In this document: positions 16,129-23,896 of the stretch, one piece after another
Layout of the letters: the number at the start of each line of letters is the position of its first letter
Position numbering within the stretch: position 1 is the first letter of the stretch
Assembly: GCA_016295005.1 (NCBI GenBank)
Contig: JAEDMA010000006.1
Coordinates: 1 to 27,680 of the forward strand
Origin: Christensenellaceae bacterium
GTDB taxonomy: Bacteria > Bacillota > Clostridia > Christensenellales > Borkfalkiaceae
DNA length: 27,680 bases
Direction of reading: 5' to 3'
Notes under the pieces: generated by a model
What the model saw: the letters and a program-made list of their open reading frames with translations, nothing else
What the model was told of the DNA's origin: nothing
Database searches by the model: none
Made by a program: the position numbers and the translations under genes

Positions 16129-16722
16129 ATGGCTGAAAAGAAAACTCAGGTTGCTAAAGAATCTGTAACCGAGAAAACTCCGAACAGAATCAAAACGTTA
16201 TATAAAGAACAGGTTGTTCCCGCTCTTATAAAAAAGTTCAATTACACTAACGTAAACCAGGTTCCGAAACTCGTTAAAATAACGATTAACTCCGGTCTCG
16301 GCGACGTAAAAGACAACAGCAAGAGCGTTCAACTCGCGCAGGAAGAATTAAAACAGATTTCCGGTCAGAAACCCGTTCTTACGCAGGCTAAAAAATCCGT
16401 TGCAAACTTCAAAATCAGAGAAGGCATGAACGTTGGTATGAAAGTTACCCTTCGCGGAACGAGAATGTACGAATTCTTCGATAAACTCGTTTCTCTCGCT
16501 CTTCCGAGAGTCAGAGACTTCAGAGGCGTTCCCAACAAATCCTTCGACGGCAGAGGAAATTACGCAATGGGCGTTAAAGAACAACTTATATTCCCCGAAA
16601 TTTCTTACGATCAGGTAGAAAAAGTAAGAGGATTCGATATTTGTTTCACGACTACTGCAAATACTGACGAAGAGGCAAGAGAACTTTTAGCGCTTCTCGG
16701 AATGCCCTTCGCTAACAAGTAA
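16129..16722 (+). CDS. rplE: 50S ribosomal protein L5
   Basis: Binds 5S rRNA in the central protuberance together with L18. The 197 residues contain LVKITINSGLGDVKDNSK, LTQAKKSVANFKIREGM and the C-terminal FDICFTTTANTDEEARELL. About 17 N-terminal residues (MAEKKTQVAKESVTEKT) extend beyond the usual 179-residue family length. The start is fixed by GGAGG upstream. Confidence 0.97.
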   Translation: MAEKKTQVAKESVTEKTPNRIKTLYKEQVVPALIKKFNYTNVNQVPKLVKITINSGLGDVKDNSKSVQLAQEELKQISGQKPVLTQAKKSVANFKIREGMNVGMKVTLRGTRMYEFFDKLVSLALPRVRDFRGVPNKSFDGRGNYAMGVKEQLIFPEISYDQVEKVRGFDICFTTTANTDEEARELLALLGMPFANK

Positions 16723-16742
16723 GGTTATAAGGAGATATAAAA

Positions 16743-16928
16743 ATGGCTAAAAAAGCGATGATAAATAAACAGCAGAAACCTGCTAAATTTTCCACCAGAG
16801 CCTATACCAGATGCAGTATTTGCGGACGTCCCCACGCGGTTTTGAGAAAATACGGCGTTTGCCGTATCTGCTTCAGAAACCTTGCTTATAAGGGTCAGAT
16901 TCCCGGCATTAAAAAGGCTAGTTGGTAA
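16743..16928 (+). CDS. rpsN: 30S ribosomal protein S14, zinc type
   Basis: Short 61-residue form of S14 with the zinc knuckle C24-x2-C27 and C40-x2-C43 (CSICGRP, CRICFRN), followed by the conserved GQIPGIKKASW end. This zinc form is usual in Gram-positive bacteria and supports the taxonomic reading. AAGGAG lies 9 nt upstream of the ATG. Confidence 0.97.
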   Translation: MAKKAMINKQQKPAKFSTRAYTRCSICGRPHAVLRKYGVCRICFRNLAYKGQIPGIKKASW

Positions 16929-16943
16929 AGGAGGAAAAAGAAT

Positions 16944-17330
16944 ATGACAGACGTTATTGCGGATATGCTTACGAGAATCAGAAACGCTCTCAATGCAAAA
17001 CACGAAACAGTTGAAATCCCTGCTTCCAACACTAAAAAGGCTATTGCCGAAATTTTATTGAAAGAAGGTTACGTCGCAGACGTTAAATACGAAGACGGCG
17101 TTCAGGGTACGATAATCATTACTCTTAAATACGAAGGAAATCAGAAAGTTATTTCCGGACTTAAAAGAGTCAGCAAACCCGGTTTGAGAGTTTACGTCGG
17201 AACGGACGAAATTCCTCAGGTTCTCGGCGGATTAGGTATTGCGATTTTATCTACTTCCAAAGGAGTTTTGACCGGTAAAGAAGCAAAGAAATTACATCAG
17301 GGCGGGGAAGTTCTCGCTTACGTTTGGTAG
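16944..17330 (+). CDS. rpsH: 30S ribosomal protein S8
   Basis: Central 16S rRNA-binding protein; in E. coli it represses its own spc operon through an mRNA site near rplE. The 128 residues start MTDVIADMLTRIRNALNA and end with STSKGVLTGKEAKKLHQGGEVLAYVW, both conserved. AAGGAGG lies upstream of the ATG. Confidence 0.97.
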   Translation: MTDVIADMLTRIRNALNAKHETVEIPASNTKKAIAEILLKEGYVADVKYEDGVQGTIIITLKYEGNQKVISGLKRVSKPGLRVYVGTDEIPQVLGGLGIAILSTSKGVLTGKEAKKLHQGGEVLAYVW

Positions 17331-17340
17331 GAGGTTATAT

Positions 17341-17886
17341 ATGTCCAGAATTGGTAACGAAATTATTCATATCCCCGCAGGCGTAACGGTTGACGTTAGC
17401 AACAACGTAATCACCGTAAAAGGACCGAAAGGCACCCTTTCTCAGGAATACGACCCCATCATCACGCCCGCAGTCGAAGGCAACGTAGTTAAATTTACGA
17501 GAGCCGACGATTTAGGACCTACGAAAGCGAAACACGGTTTATACAGAGCGCTTACCGCCAACATGGTTAATGGAGTAACCGAAGGTTATCAGAAAAACCT
17601 TATCATCAACGGCGTAGGTTACAAAGTTGCGAAACAGGGTAACAAAATCGTACTCAACGTAGGCTTTTCTCACCCCGTAGAAGTCGTCGAAACCGAAGGA
17701 ATTTCTCTTGAATGTCCTTCCGCGAACGAAATCGTGGTTAAAGGCATCAGCAAGGAAAAAGTAGGACAGTTTGCGGCGATGGTTCGCAGCATCAGAGAAC
17801 CCGAACCTTATCACGGATACGGTATTCGTTATAGCGACGAAGTTATCGAAAGAAAGGTCGGTAAAGCAGCCGGTTCCAAAGGTTAA
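17341..17886 (+). CDS. rplF: 50S ribosomal protein L6
   Basis: Two-domain protein near the sarcin-ricin loop. The 181 residues include IHIPAGVTVDVSNNVITVKGPKG in the first half and REPEPYHGYGIRYSDE in the second, a diagnostic signature. TAGGAGG overlaps the rpsH stop. It is followed by an unusually long 92-nt gap that can fold. Confidence 0.97.
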   Translation: MSRIGNEIIHIPAGVTVDVSNNVITVKGPKGTLSQEYDPIITPAVEGNVVKFTRADDLGPTKAKHGLYRALTANMVNGVTEGYQKNLIINGVGYKVAKQGNKIVLNVGFSHPVEVVETEGISLECPSANEIVVKGISKEKVGQFAAMVRSIREPEPYHGYGIRYSDEVIERKVGKAAGSKG

Positions 17887-17892
17887 GTTTTA

Positions 17893-17955
17893 AATCACTT
17901 TTAGTGGACCCGCTAAATCGGGCGGGTCTGCCGAGTGCGATTTATATCGCGAAAA
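17893..17955 (+). promoter_or_regulatory. Structured spacer between rplF and rplR
   Basis: The strongest element is GACCCGC (17907-17913) pairing with GCGGGTC (17922-17928). It is flanked by CACT (17897-17900) and AGTG (17934-17937), with AAAT/ATTT possible outside. A second small hairpin, GCGAT-TTAT-ATCGC (17937-17950), overlaps the outer arm and could be an alternative fold. There is no T-run, so this is not a simple terminator. Function is unknown. Confidence 0.5.
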
Positions 17956-17978
17956 GTAATTAAATAGGAGTAAAAACG

Positions 17979-18347
17979 ATGATTACTAAAATCAATAAAA
18001 ACAAAGACAGACTTAAAAGACATAAAAGAGTCAGATTTAAGGTCAAAGGCACCGCGGAAACGCCCAGACTTTGCGTTTATCGCAGCACGACCCATATCTA
18101 CGCTCAGATAATCGATGACGTAAAGGGTAACACCTTGGTAACGGCTTCCACTCTCGACAAAGAGATTAAAGGAACGCTCGAAGGCAAAGACAAAAAAGCG
18201 CAGGCATACGCCGTCGGCGAATTGATTGCGAAGAAAGCAAAGGCGAAAAAGATTACCGCGGTCGTATTCGACAGAGGCGGCTATCTCTATACCGGACGCG
18301 TCGAGAACTTAGCCGAAGGCGCCAGAAAGGGCGGCTTAACGTTCTAA
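17979..18347 (+). CDS. rplR: 50S ribosomal protein L18
   Basis: Binds 5S rRNA with L5. The 122 residues show RLKRHKRVRFKVKGTAETPRL, the conserved VYRSTTHIYAQIIDD strand and the C-terminal FDRGGYLYTGRVENLAEGAR. TAGGAG lies 7-8 nt before the ATG. It is the first gene after the folded spacer. Confidence 0.97.
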   Translation: MITKINKNKDRLKRHKRVRFKVKGTAETPRLCVYRSTTHIYAQIIDDVKGNTLVTASTLDKEIKGTLEGKDKKAQAYAVGELIAKKAKAKKITAVVFDRGGYLYTGRVENLAEGARKGGLTF

Positions 18348-18375
18348 GCCTAAAAAATCAAGGAGAAAATCAATT

Positions 18376-18897
18376 ATGGCAAGAGATAATAACAGAGCAC
18401 CCAAAAAAGTCGAAGAAAACGACGGATTGATTAAAAAACTTATTTCCGTTAACCGCGTAACCAAGGTTGTTAAAGGCGGTAAAAATATGAGATTCGCTGC
18501 TTTCGTAGTCGTAGGCGACGGCGCAGGCAAAATCGGATACGCTCTCGGTAAATCTACCGAAGTTCCCGAAGCAATCGATAAAGCGACCGCAAGGGCTAAA
18601 AAGAATATGACTGCTTGTTCTATTCTCGGAACGAGTATTCCTCACGAAGTTTTAGGTCAGTTCGGAAGAGGTTCCGTTCTTATGATGCCTGCATCCGAAG
18701 GTACCGGCGTTATCGCCGGCGGTCCCGTTCGTTCGGTAATGGAAGCGGTCGGAATTAAAGATATCAGAACCAAATCTCACGGAACAAATAACCCCATCAA
18801 CTGCGTTAAAGCGGCTGTCGAAGGGTTGAGATCATTAAGAACGGCGGAACAAGTTGCGGCTATCCGCGGCAAAACCGTCGAAGAAATCAACGGTTAA
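18376..18897 (+). CDS. rpsE: 30S ribosomal protein S5
   Basis: S5 acts at the mRNA entry site and in decoding fidelity. The double-stranded-RNA-binding-like N domain includes LISVNRVTKVVKGGKNMRF, followed by VVVGDGAGKIGYALGKS. The C domain has GTGVIAGGPVRSVMEAVGI. Length is 173. AAGGAG is well placed. Confidence 0.97.
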   Translation: MARDNNRAPKKVEENDGLIKKLISVNRVTKVVKGGKNMRFAAFVVVGDGAGKIGYALGKSTEVPEAIDKATARAKKNMTACSILGTSIPHEVLGQFGRGSVLMMPASEGTGVIAGGPVRSVMEAVGIKDIRTKSHGTNNPINCVKAAVEGLRSLRTAEQVAAIRGKTVEEING

Positions 18898-18912
18898 GGA
18901 GGTACTTTTATC

Positions 18913-19119
18913 ATGGCAGCAAAGAAAAAAACCGAATACGGCAAAATCAAAGTAACGCTTGTTAAAAGCACTATCGCAACTTTACCTAAACACAAAAAAG
19001 TCGTGGCTGCGCTCGGACTTAAAAAGATTCGTTCCTTTAAGATTCACGAAGCAAATCCTTGTATTCTCGGAATGATCGATAAAGTAAAATATCTCGTTTC
19101 GGTAGAAGAAGTCAAATAA
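18913..19119 (+). CDS. rpmD: 50S ribosomal protein L30
   Basis: Small protein of 68 residues with the core GKIKVTLVKSTIATLPKHKK and the loop LGLKKIRSFKIH. About 9 basic residues (MAAKKKTEY) precede the conserved core. AAGGAGG lies before the start. The position between rpsE and rplO is the standard order. Confidence 0.96.
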   Translation: MAAKKKTEYGKIKVTLVKSTIATLPKHKKVVAALGLKKIRSFKIHEANPCILGMIDKVKYLVSVEEVK

Positions 19120-19130
19120 GGAGTAATAAC

Positions 19131-19577
19131 ATGAGAATTGATACAATAAGTCCCGCAGAGGGAGCAAGAACGGCGAAGAGAAGACTCGGCAGAGGTATCG
19201 GATCCGGTCTCGGCAAAACCAGTGGTAAAGGTCATAAAGGTCAATGGGCAAGAAGCGGCGGCGGCGTTCGTCCCGGATTCGAAGGCGGTCAGATGCCTTT
19301 AATAAGACGCGTTCCGAAACGCGGCTTCAATAACCATTTCAGAAAAGTTTACAGCATCGTAAACCTTTCGGTTCTTGAAAACTTCGAAGCGGGTTCGGTA
19401 GTAGATATCGAAACTCTCAACGAAAAGGGCCTTATCAAATTAGTAAAAGACAGTTTAGGTCTGAAAGTTTTAGGTAACGGCACGGTAAGCAAAGCGCTCA
19501 CCGTTAAAGCGAAATCTTTCTCCGCCGCGGCAAAAGAAGCCATCGAAAAAGCAGGCGGAACGGCTGAACAAATCTAA
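19131..19577 (+). CDS. rplO: 50S ribosomal protein L15
   Basis: Late-assembly 50S protein. The 148 residues have the glycine/arginine-rich N-terminus RRLGRGIGSGLGKTSGKGHK and then GFEGGQMPLIRRVPKRGF, both diagnostic. The C-terminal globular part ends EAIEKAGGTAEQI. AAGGAG lies upstream. Confidence 0.97.
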   Translation: MRIDTISPAEGARTAKRRLGRGIGSGLGKTSGKGHKGQWARSGGGVRPGFEGGQMPLIRRVPKRGFNNHFRKVYSIVNLSVLENFEAGSVVDIETLNEKGLIKLVKDSLGLKVLGNGTVSKALTVKAKSFSAAAKEAIEKAGGTAEQI

Positions 19578-19584
19578 ACACCCC

Positions 19585-19602
19585 GTACCGCTTATACGGT
19601 AC
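19585..19602 (+). promoter_or_regulatory. Small hairpin between rplO and secY
   Basis: GTACCG (19585-19590) pairs with CGGTAC (19597-19602) around CTTATA. There is no U-run. It may adjust secY expression or mRNA processing; the role is unknown. Confidence 0.4.
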
Positions 19603-19623
19603 CATAGATAAATGGAGGGCAAA

Positions 19624-20913
19624 ATGTGGCAGACAATAGTAAACGCGTTTAAGATTAAGGACGTCAGAAATAAAATTCTGATAACTATCGCTTTGCTTTT
19701 CGTGTACAGACTCGGATGTTATATTCCGGTTCCGGGCGTACACTTTATTACGGAGGAGACTTTCAATAACTTCACCTATTTGCAGATTATGAGCGGTATC
19801 TCCGGCGGAGCATTGCAATACGGAACGTTCTTTGCAATGGGCATCGGACCTTATATTAACGCTTCGATTATTATTCAACTTTTAACTGTTGGTATTCCAT
19901 ATCTCGAAAATCTTTCGAAACAAGGCGAAGAAGGCAGAAAGAAAATCAACAATTATACCAGAATTTTAACCCTTATACTTGCTATCGCTCAATCGATAGG
20001 TATCTTAGTTACTTTCTCTAACCAGTCCGAGGGTTACGTCGTTCCTGCCGAATTGTTCGGCAACGAAGGATTCGCTCGTTTCGCAAGTTACGCGTTTTTA
20101 GTCGTTGTGTACACCGCAGGCGCGGCTCTCACGATGTGGATTGGCGAAAGAATTACCGACTACGGCGTATCTAACGGCGTTTCGCTTCTGATCTTCGCAG
20201 GTATCATCGCCACGGCAGGTAACGCGATTATCGGTATGTTCACCAACTGGAACGACACTTCTTTATGGATCATCATCGGATTCGTTCTCGCGGCGATTCT
20301 TATCTTCGCGGCAATCGTAACCGTTGACTCCGCTGAAAGAAAGGTTCCCGTTCAGTACGCGAAACAGGTTAAGGGAAGAAAAATGTACGGTGGTCAGTCC
20401 ACTCACATTCCCATCAAAATCAGTTCGGCAGGGGTTATGCCGCTTATCTTCGCTTTCTCGATTTTAAGTTTCCCCAACCTGATTTTGGAACTTTTCGGGA
20501 ATAACGATAACTGGTACACTCAGAATATGGGCACAGGCTCGTGGGTTTACACGGTCGTTCTTTGTGTTTTGATTCTGGTATTCTCTTATTTCTATAACAG
20601 CATTCAGTTTAAACCCGACGATATCAGTAAGAGTATTCAGCAAAACGGCGGATTTATTCCCGGTCAGCGTCCGGGTAAGCCGACGACCGACTACTTAAAG
20701 AGAGTTTCCGACAGAATCACTCTTTTCGGCGCGATTTATCTCGCGGTTGTCGCGTTGATACCTTCTTTGGTATTTAAGGCAATCGGCGGCGCTTCGCTTA
20801 TGAACGTGTTCAGCGCGACAGGGTTACTCATCGTAGTTTCCGTAGCGCTCGAATTCGACCAGGCGTTGCAATCGCAAATTATGATGAAGAATTATAAAGG
20901 TTTCTTGAAATAA
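19624..20913 (+). CDS. secY: Protein translocase subunit SecY
   Basis: Channel subunit of the SecYEG translocon in the inner membrane. The ATG at 19624 is chosen because GGAGGG (19614-19619) precedes it; the in-frame ATG at 19612 lies on top of that ribosome site. The product of 429 residues has the ten hydrophobic segments of the family. It also has the plug-region sequence GISGGALQYGTFFAMGIGPYI and the conserved cytosolic loops GERITDYGVSNGVSLLIFAGI and YGGQSTHIPIKI. The late IPGQRPGKPTTDYL loop is also present. Its stop overlaps adk by 1 nt (TAATG). Confidence 0.96.
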   Translation: MWQTIVNAFKIKDVRNKILITIALLFVYRLGCYIPVPGVHFITEETFNNFTYLQIMSGISGGALQYGTFFAMGIGPYINASIIIQLLTVGIPYLENLSKQGEEGRKKINNYTRILTLILAIAQSIGILVTFSNQSEGYVVPAELFGNEGFARFASYAFLVVVYTAGAALTMWIGERITDYGVSNGVSLLIFAGIIATAGNAIIGMFTNWNDTSLWIIIGFVLAAILIFAAIVTVDSAERKVPVQYAKQVKGRKMYGGQSTHIPIKISSAGVMPLIFAFSILSFPNLILELFGNNDNWYTQNMGTGSWVYTVVLCVLILVFSYFYNSIQFKPDDISKSIQQNGGFIPGQRPGKPTTDYLKRVSDRITLFGAIYLAVVALIPSLVFKAIGGASLMNVFSATGLLIVVSVALEFDQALQSQIMMKNYKGFLK

Positions 20914-21536
20914 TGAAAATTATTTTGTTAGGAGCGCCCGGAAGCGGGAAGGGGACGCAGGCGGCTCATATTGCCGAAAAGTGTTCCGTCCCGCATATTT
21001 CCACGGGAGATATATTCAGGGAAAACATTAAAAACAAAACGCCGCTCGGAATCAAGGTAAAAGAAATAATCGACAACGGCAACTTCTGCCCAGACGATTT
21101 GACTTGCGAACTCGTGAAAAACAGACTGAGCGAAAATGACTGCGAAAACGGTTATCTGCTCGATGGTTTTCCGAGAAACCTTTATCAGGCGAAGGCGTTG
21201 GACGAGTTTTCTTCTCCGGATATGGTTATCGAACTTAAAGTGGATTTGGACCGTATCGAAAGAAGAATAACCGGAAGAAGAAATTGTTCTAAATGCGGCG
21301 CTTCCTTTCATACCGATTTTATCGGAGAAAGAAAGACATGCGAAAAATGCGGAGGAGAGTTGTCGATAAGAAAAGACGATACTCCCGAAACGGTCAGAAC
21401 TCGTTTGAAGGTTTATGCCGAACAGACAGAACCGCTCGTCGAATATTATTACAAACAAAACAAATTGTTTGTGGTTGACGGAAACGGCGATATCGAAAGC
21501 GTAAAGAAAGACATTTTCAAGGCGTTGGATATATGA
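20913..21536 (+). CDS. adk: Adenylate kinase with zinc LID domain
   Basis: Interconverts AMP and ATP with two ADP. P-loop GAPGSGKG spans 7-14. The NMP-binding signature DGFPRN appears at about 84-89. The LID carries C125, C128, C143 and C146 (CSKCGASFH, CEKCGG), the structural zinc form common in Gram-positive species. The 207 residues end in the usual C-terminal helix. No separate ribosome site is needed because the start overlaps the secY stop; the end overlaps map by 4 nt (ATGA). Confidence 0.97.
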   Translation: MKIILLGAPGSGKGTQAAHIAEKCSVPHISTGDIFRENIKNKTPLGIKVKEIIDNGNFCPDDLTCELVKNRLSENDCENGYLLDGFPRNLYQAKALDEFSSPDMVIELKVDLDRIERRITGRRNCSKCGASFHTDFIGERKTCEKCGGELSIRKDDTPETVRTRLKVYAEQTEPLVEYYYKQNKLFVVDGNGDIESVKKDIFKALDI

Positions 21537-22279
21537 TAACCGTAAAAACCGAAGAACAGATAGAACTAATGAGAAAAGCGGGTAAAGTAACCGGCGACGT
21601 ACTCAGACTCATAGGCAGCGAGATTAAAGAAGGCATGACTACGAAAGACCTTGACAGAATCGCCTACGAGTACATTAAATCTTTCGGCGGAGAACCTTCC
21701 TTTTTAGGATATTCGGGTTATCCAGCGTCGATATGCGCGTCGATAGACGAAACGGTCGTACACGGTATTCCTTCCGACGACGTCGTTATAAGAAACGGTC
21801 AGATAGTCAGTATCGACGTGGGCGTAGTTCTTAACGGTTGGCAAGGCGACGCTGCCCGCACCTTTATGGTCGGCGACGTTTCCGAAGAAAAGAAAAAACT
21901 GGTTAAGGTTACGCAGGAATGCTTTTTCAAAGCGGTGGAAAATCTTAAAGACGGCACGCCGATGGGCGATATAGGATATGCGGTTCAGACGCACGCCGAA
22001 AGCAACGGGTTTTCCGTCGTGAGAGCGCTCGTTGGTCACGGAATAGGTCGCGAAATGCACGAAGACCCTTCCGTTCCGAACTACGGAAGAAAGGGTACGG
22101 GAATCCGCCTTAAAAAAGGTATGGTTATCGCCATAGAACCTATGATTAACGCAGGAGTTTATCAGGTCGACTTTATGTCGGACGGATGGGGCGTTAAAAC
22201 CAGAGACAGAAAACCGTCGGCGCATTACGAGAACACCGTAGCGATTACGGCAGACGGCGTAGAAATACTTACATTATAA
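21533..22279 (+). CDS. map: Methionine aminopeptidase, type I
   Basis: Removes the initiator methionine from nascent proteins at the tunnel exit. All metal ligands and the key histidine are visible in the 248-residue protein: H78 (VVHGIP), D95 (SIDVG), D106 (GDAARTF), H169 (GHGIGREMHE), E202 (IEPMIN) and E233 (YENTV). It has no N-terminal zinc or SH3 extension. It overlaps adk by 4 nt and ends 1 nt before the KOW gene, so these are translationally coupled. Confidence 0.97.
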   Translation: MITVKTEEQIELMRKAGKVTGDVLRLIGSEIKEGMTTKDLDRIAYEYIKSFGGEPSFLGYSGYPASICASIDETVVHGIPSDDVVIRNGQIVSIDVGVVLNGWQGDAARTFMVGDVSEEKKKLVKVTQECFFKAVENLKDGTPMGDIGYAVQTHAESNGFSVVRALVGHGIGREMHEDPSVPNYGRKGTGIRLKKGMVIAIEPMINAGVYQVDFMSDGWGVKTRDRKPSAHYENTVAITADGVEILTL

Positions 22280-22280
22280 A

Positions 22281-22589
22281 ATGGGAAAAGAAATCTATAC
22301 CGGCGACGTTGTTATCAGTTTGGCCGGCAGAGATAAAGGCGAGTATTTTCTTGTTATCGGTAAAAAGGAAAACAGAGTATTTCTTGTAAACGGTAAATCG
22401 AGAAAGGTGACCCGCCCGAAAATTAAAAACGTTAAGCACGTGCAATCCGTTTTAAGCGAGGAACTGAAATCTCTCGCGGAGCGGATAAACGACGGGGTTT
22501 GTACGGGGGACGAAAGAGTTCGCCGGGAAATAAAAACCGCCGTTCAAATAAAAACAGGAGGAAATGTTTTGTGTCGAAAGACGACGTAA
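22281..22589 (+). CDS. KOW-domain RNA-binding protein (L14e/L27e-like)
   Basis: A 102-residue basic protein. The N-terminal 35-40 residues, YTGDVVISLAGRDKGEYFLVIG, fit a KOW motif, followed by VFLVNGKSRKVTRPKIKNVKHV. Such small KOW proteins, similar to archaeal/eukaryal L14e, are often found between map and infA in Clostridia. The exact role is not established; a ribosome-associated function is likely from context. The C-terminal half is charged and low in hydrophobics. The gene starts 1 nt after map with no clear Shine-Dalgarno, and its last 19 nt overlap infA. Confidence 0.8.
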   Translation: MGKEIYTGDVVISLAGRDKGEYFLVIGKKENRVFLVNGKSRKVTRPKIKNVKHVQSVLSEELKSLAERINDGVCTGDERVRREIKTAVQIKTGGNVLCRKTT

Positions 22590-22792
22590 TAGAAACCGAA
22601 GGCGTGATTGTCGAAGCGTTACCGAACGCGACGTTTACGGTAAAATTATCAAACGGACACATCATCACGGCGTATATTTCGGGAAAACTGCGTATGCACT
22701 ATATCAAGATTATTCCCGGCGACAGCGTTAAACTCGAAATGAGTCCGTACGATTTGACCAAAGGCAGAATAATCTGGCGTAGCAAAAACTGA
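22571..22792 (+). CDS. infA: Translation initiation factor IF-1
   Basis: OB-fold factor that occupies the 30S A site during initiation. The correct start is GTG at 22571, with AGGAGG (22556-22561) 9 nt upstream, giving 73 residues: SKDDVIETEGVIVEALPNATF followed by VKLSNGHIITAYISGKLRMHYIKI. The frame is open further up (to 22499), but that extension has no IF-1 homology. It overlaps the KOW gene by 19 nt in a different frame. Confidence 0.96.
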   Translation: MSKDDVIETEGVIVEALPNATFTVKLSNGHIITAYISGKLRMHYIKIIPGDSVKLEMSPYDLTKGRIIWRSKN

Positions 22793-22838
22793 TACGCCGC
22801 TCTATAAAACATTAAAACAATTCCAAAGGAGAATAAAA

Positions 22839-22955
22839 ATGAAAGTAAGACCTTCAGTAAAACCTATGTGCGATAAGTGCAAAGTTATTAAAAGAAACGG
22901 TAAAGTAATGGTTATCTGTTCCAAAGACAAGAGCCATAAACAAAGACAGGGCTGA
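22839..22955 (+). CDS. rpmJ: 50S ribosomal protein L36, zinc form
   Basis: A 38-residue gene: MKVRPSVKPMCDKCKVIKR followed by NGKVMVICSKDKSHKQRQG. The zinc ligands C11, C14, C27 and H33 are all present, so this is the C-plus paralogue. AAAGGAG lies 9 nt before the ATG. It follows infA by 46 nt, the standard order. Confidence 0.96.
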   Translation: MKVRPSVKPMCDKCKVIKRNGKVMVICSKDKSHKQRQG

Positions 22956-23091
22956 TAACCCCTCTTTCCCGAAAGGGTAAAGAAGAAAATAAAAGCGTAC
23001 CCGCAACGATAGTTCGCATTCCAGAACGAAAACGCGGTTCGCATTGACATATATACAATAATATAAACGAATACGGAGGTATTTAAGGAGA
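22956..23091 (+). promoter_or_regulatory. Spacer rpmJ-rpsM with hairpin, direct repeat and TTGACA box
   Basis: The 136-nt gap begins with a hairpin, CTTT-CCC-GAAA-GGG-T-AAAG (about 22964-22982). GTTCGCATT occurs twice (23012-23020 and 23037-23045). TTGACA at 23044-23049 overlaps the second copy, but no -10 lies at 16-18 nt; TATAAA at 23062-23067 is only 12 nt away. TTCGCA (23038-23043) with N18 to TATAAA is a weaker alternative. An internal alpha-operon promoter or an RNA element is plausible but unproven. Confidence 0.4.
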
Positions 23092-23469
23092 ATGGCACGT
23101 ATAGCCGGCGTTGATTTGCCGAACAACAAAAGAGTCGAAATCGGTTTAACGTATATCTACGGAATCGGTCTCACGACTGCAAAGAAAATCATAAGCGAAA
23201 CGGGCGTTAATCCCGACACCAGAGTTAAGGACTTGTCTGAAAACGACGTCGCTAAACTCAGAGAATATATCGAACACAACATCCACGTCGAAGGCGACCT
23301 TCGCAGCGAAGTCAGCCTTTCGGTCAAGAGATTGATCGAAATCGGTTGCTACCGCGGAACTCGCCACAGAAAAGGATTACCCGTAAGAGGTCAGAGTTCC
23401 AAGAGAAACGCAAGAACCAGAAAAGGACCTCGTCGTACCGTCGCTAAGAAAAAGACGGCTACTAAATAA
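23092..23469 (+). CDS. rpsM: 30S ribosomal protein S13
   Basis: Head protein contacting the P-site tRNA and the 50S subunit. The 125 residues start ARIAGVDLPNNKRVEIGLTY and have the diagnostic CYRGTRHRKGLPVRGQ with the basic tail RTRKGPRRTVAKKK. TAAGGAG lies 3-9 nt before the ATG. First gene of the alpha-operon part. Confidence 0.97.
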   Translation: MARIAGVDLPNNKRVEIGLTYIYGIGLTTAKKIISETGVNPDTRVKDLSENDVAKLREYIEHNIHVEGDLRSEVSLSVKRLIEIGCYRGTRHRKGLPVRGQSSKRNARTRKGPRRTVAKKKTATK

Positions 23470-23483
23470 GGAGGTATCTTGAA

Positions 23484-23876
23484 ATGGCAGCAGTTAAAAA
23501 AGTAGTTAAAAAACGTAAGGACGTAAGAAAGGTCGACAAAGGACAAGTTCATATTCAGTCGTCTTTCAACAACACGTTAGTAACCATAACCGATTTACAG
23601 GGAAACACCGTTTCTTGGTCCAGCGCAGGTTCTTTGGGCTTTAAAGGTTCGAGAAAAAGCACTCCGTTCGCGGCTCAACAAGCGGCGGAAGCGGCAGGAA
23701 AAATCGCAAGAGAACAGGGTATGCGTCAGGTAGAAGTGTACGTTAAAGGACCCGGCGCAGGAAGAGAATCCGCTATCAGAGCGCTCGCTAACTGCGATAT
23801 GGAAGTAACGCTTATTCAGGATGTTTCGCCCATTCCTCACAACGGTTGCAGACCGCCCAAAAAACGTAGAGTGTAA
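23484..23876 (+). CDS. rpsK: 30S ribosomal protein S11
   Basis: Platform protein of the 30S subunit. The 130 residues include HIQSSFNNTLVTITDLQGN and end with DVSPIPHNGCRPPKKRRV, the characteristic C-terminus in which an Asn-Gly pair is conserved. AAGGAGG is placed before the ATG. Confidence 0.97.
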   Translation: MAAVKKVVKKRKDVRKVDKGQVHIQSSFNNTLVTITDLQGNTVSWSSAGSLGFKGSRKSTPFAAQQAAEAAGKIAREQGMRQVEVYVKGPGAGRESAIRALANCDMEVTLIQDVSPIPHNGCRPPKKRRV

Positions 23877-23896
23877 GAACAGGAGGAAATTAAAAA

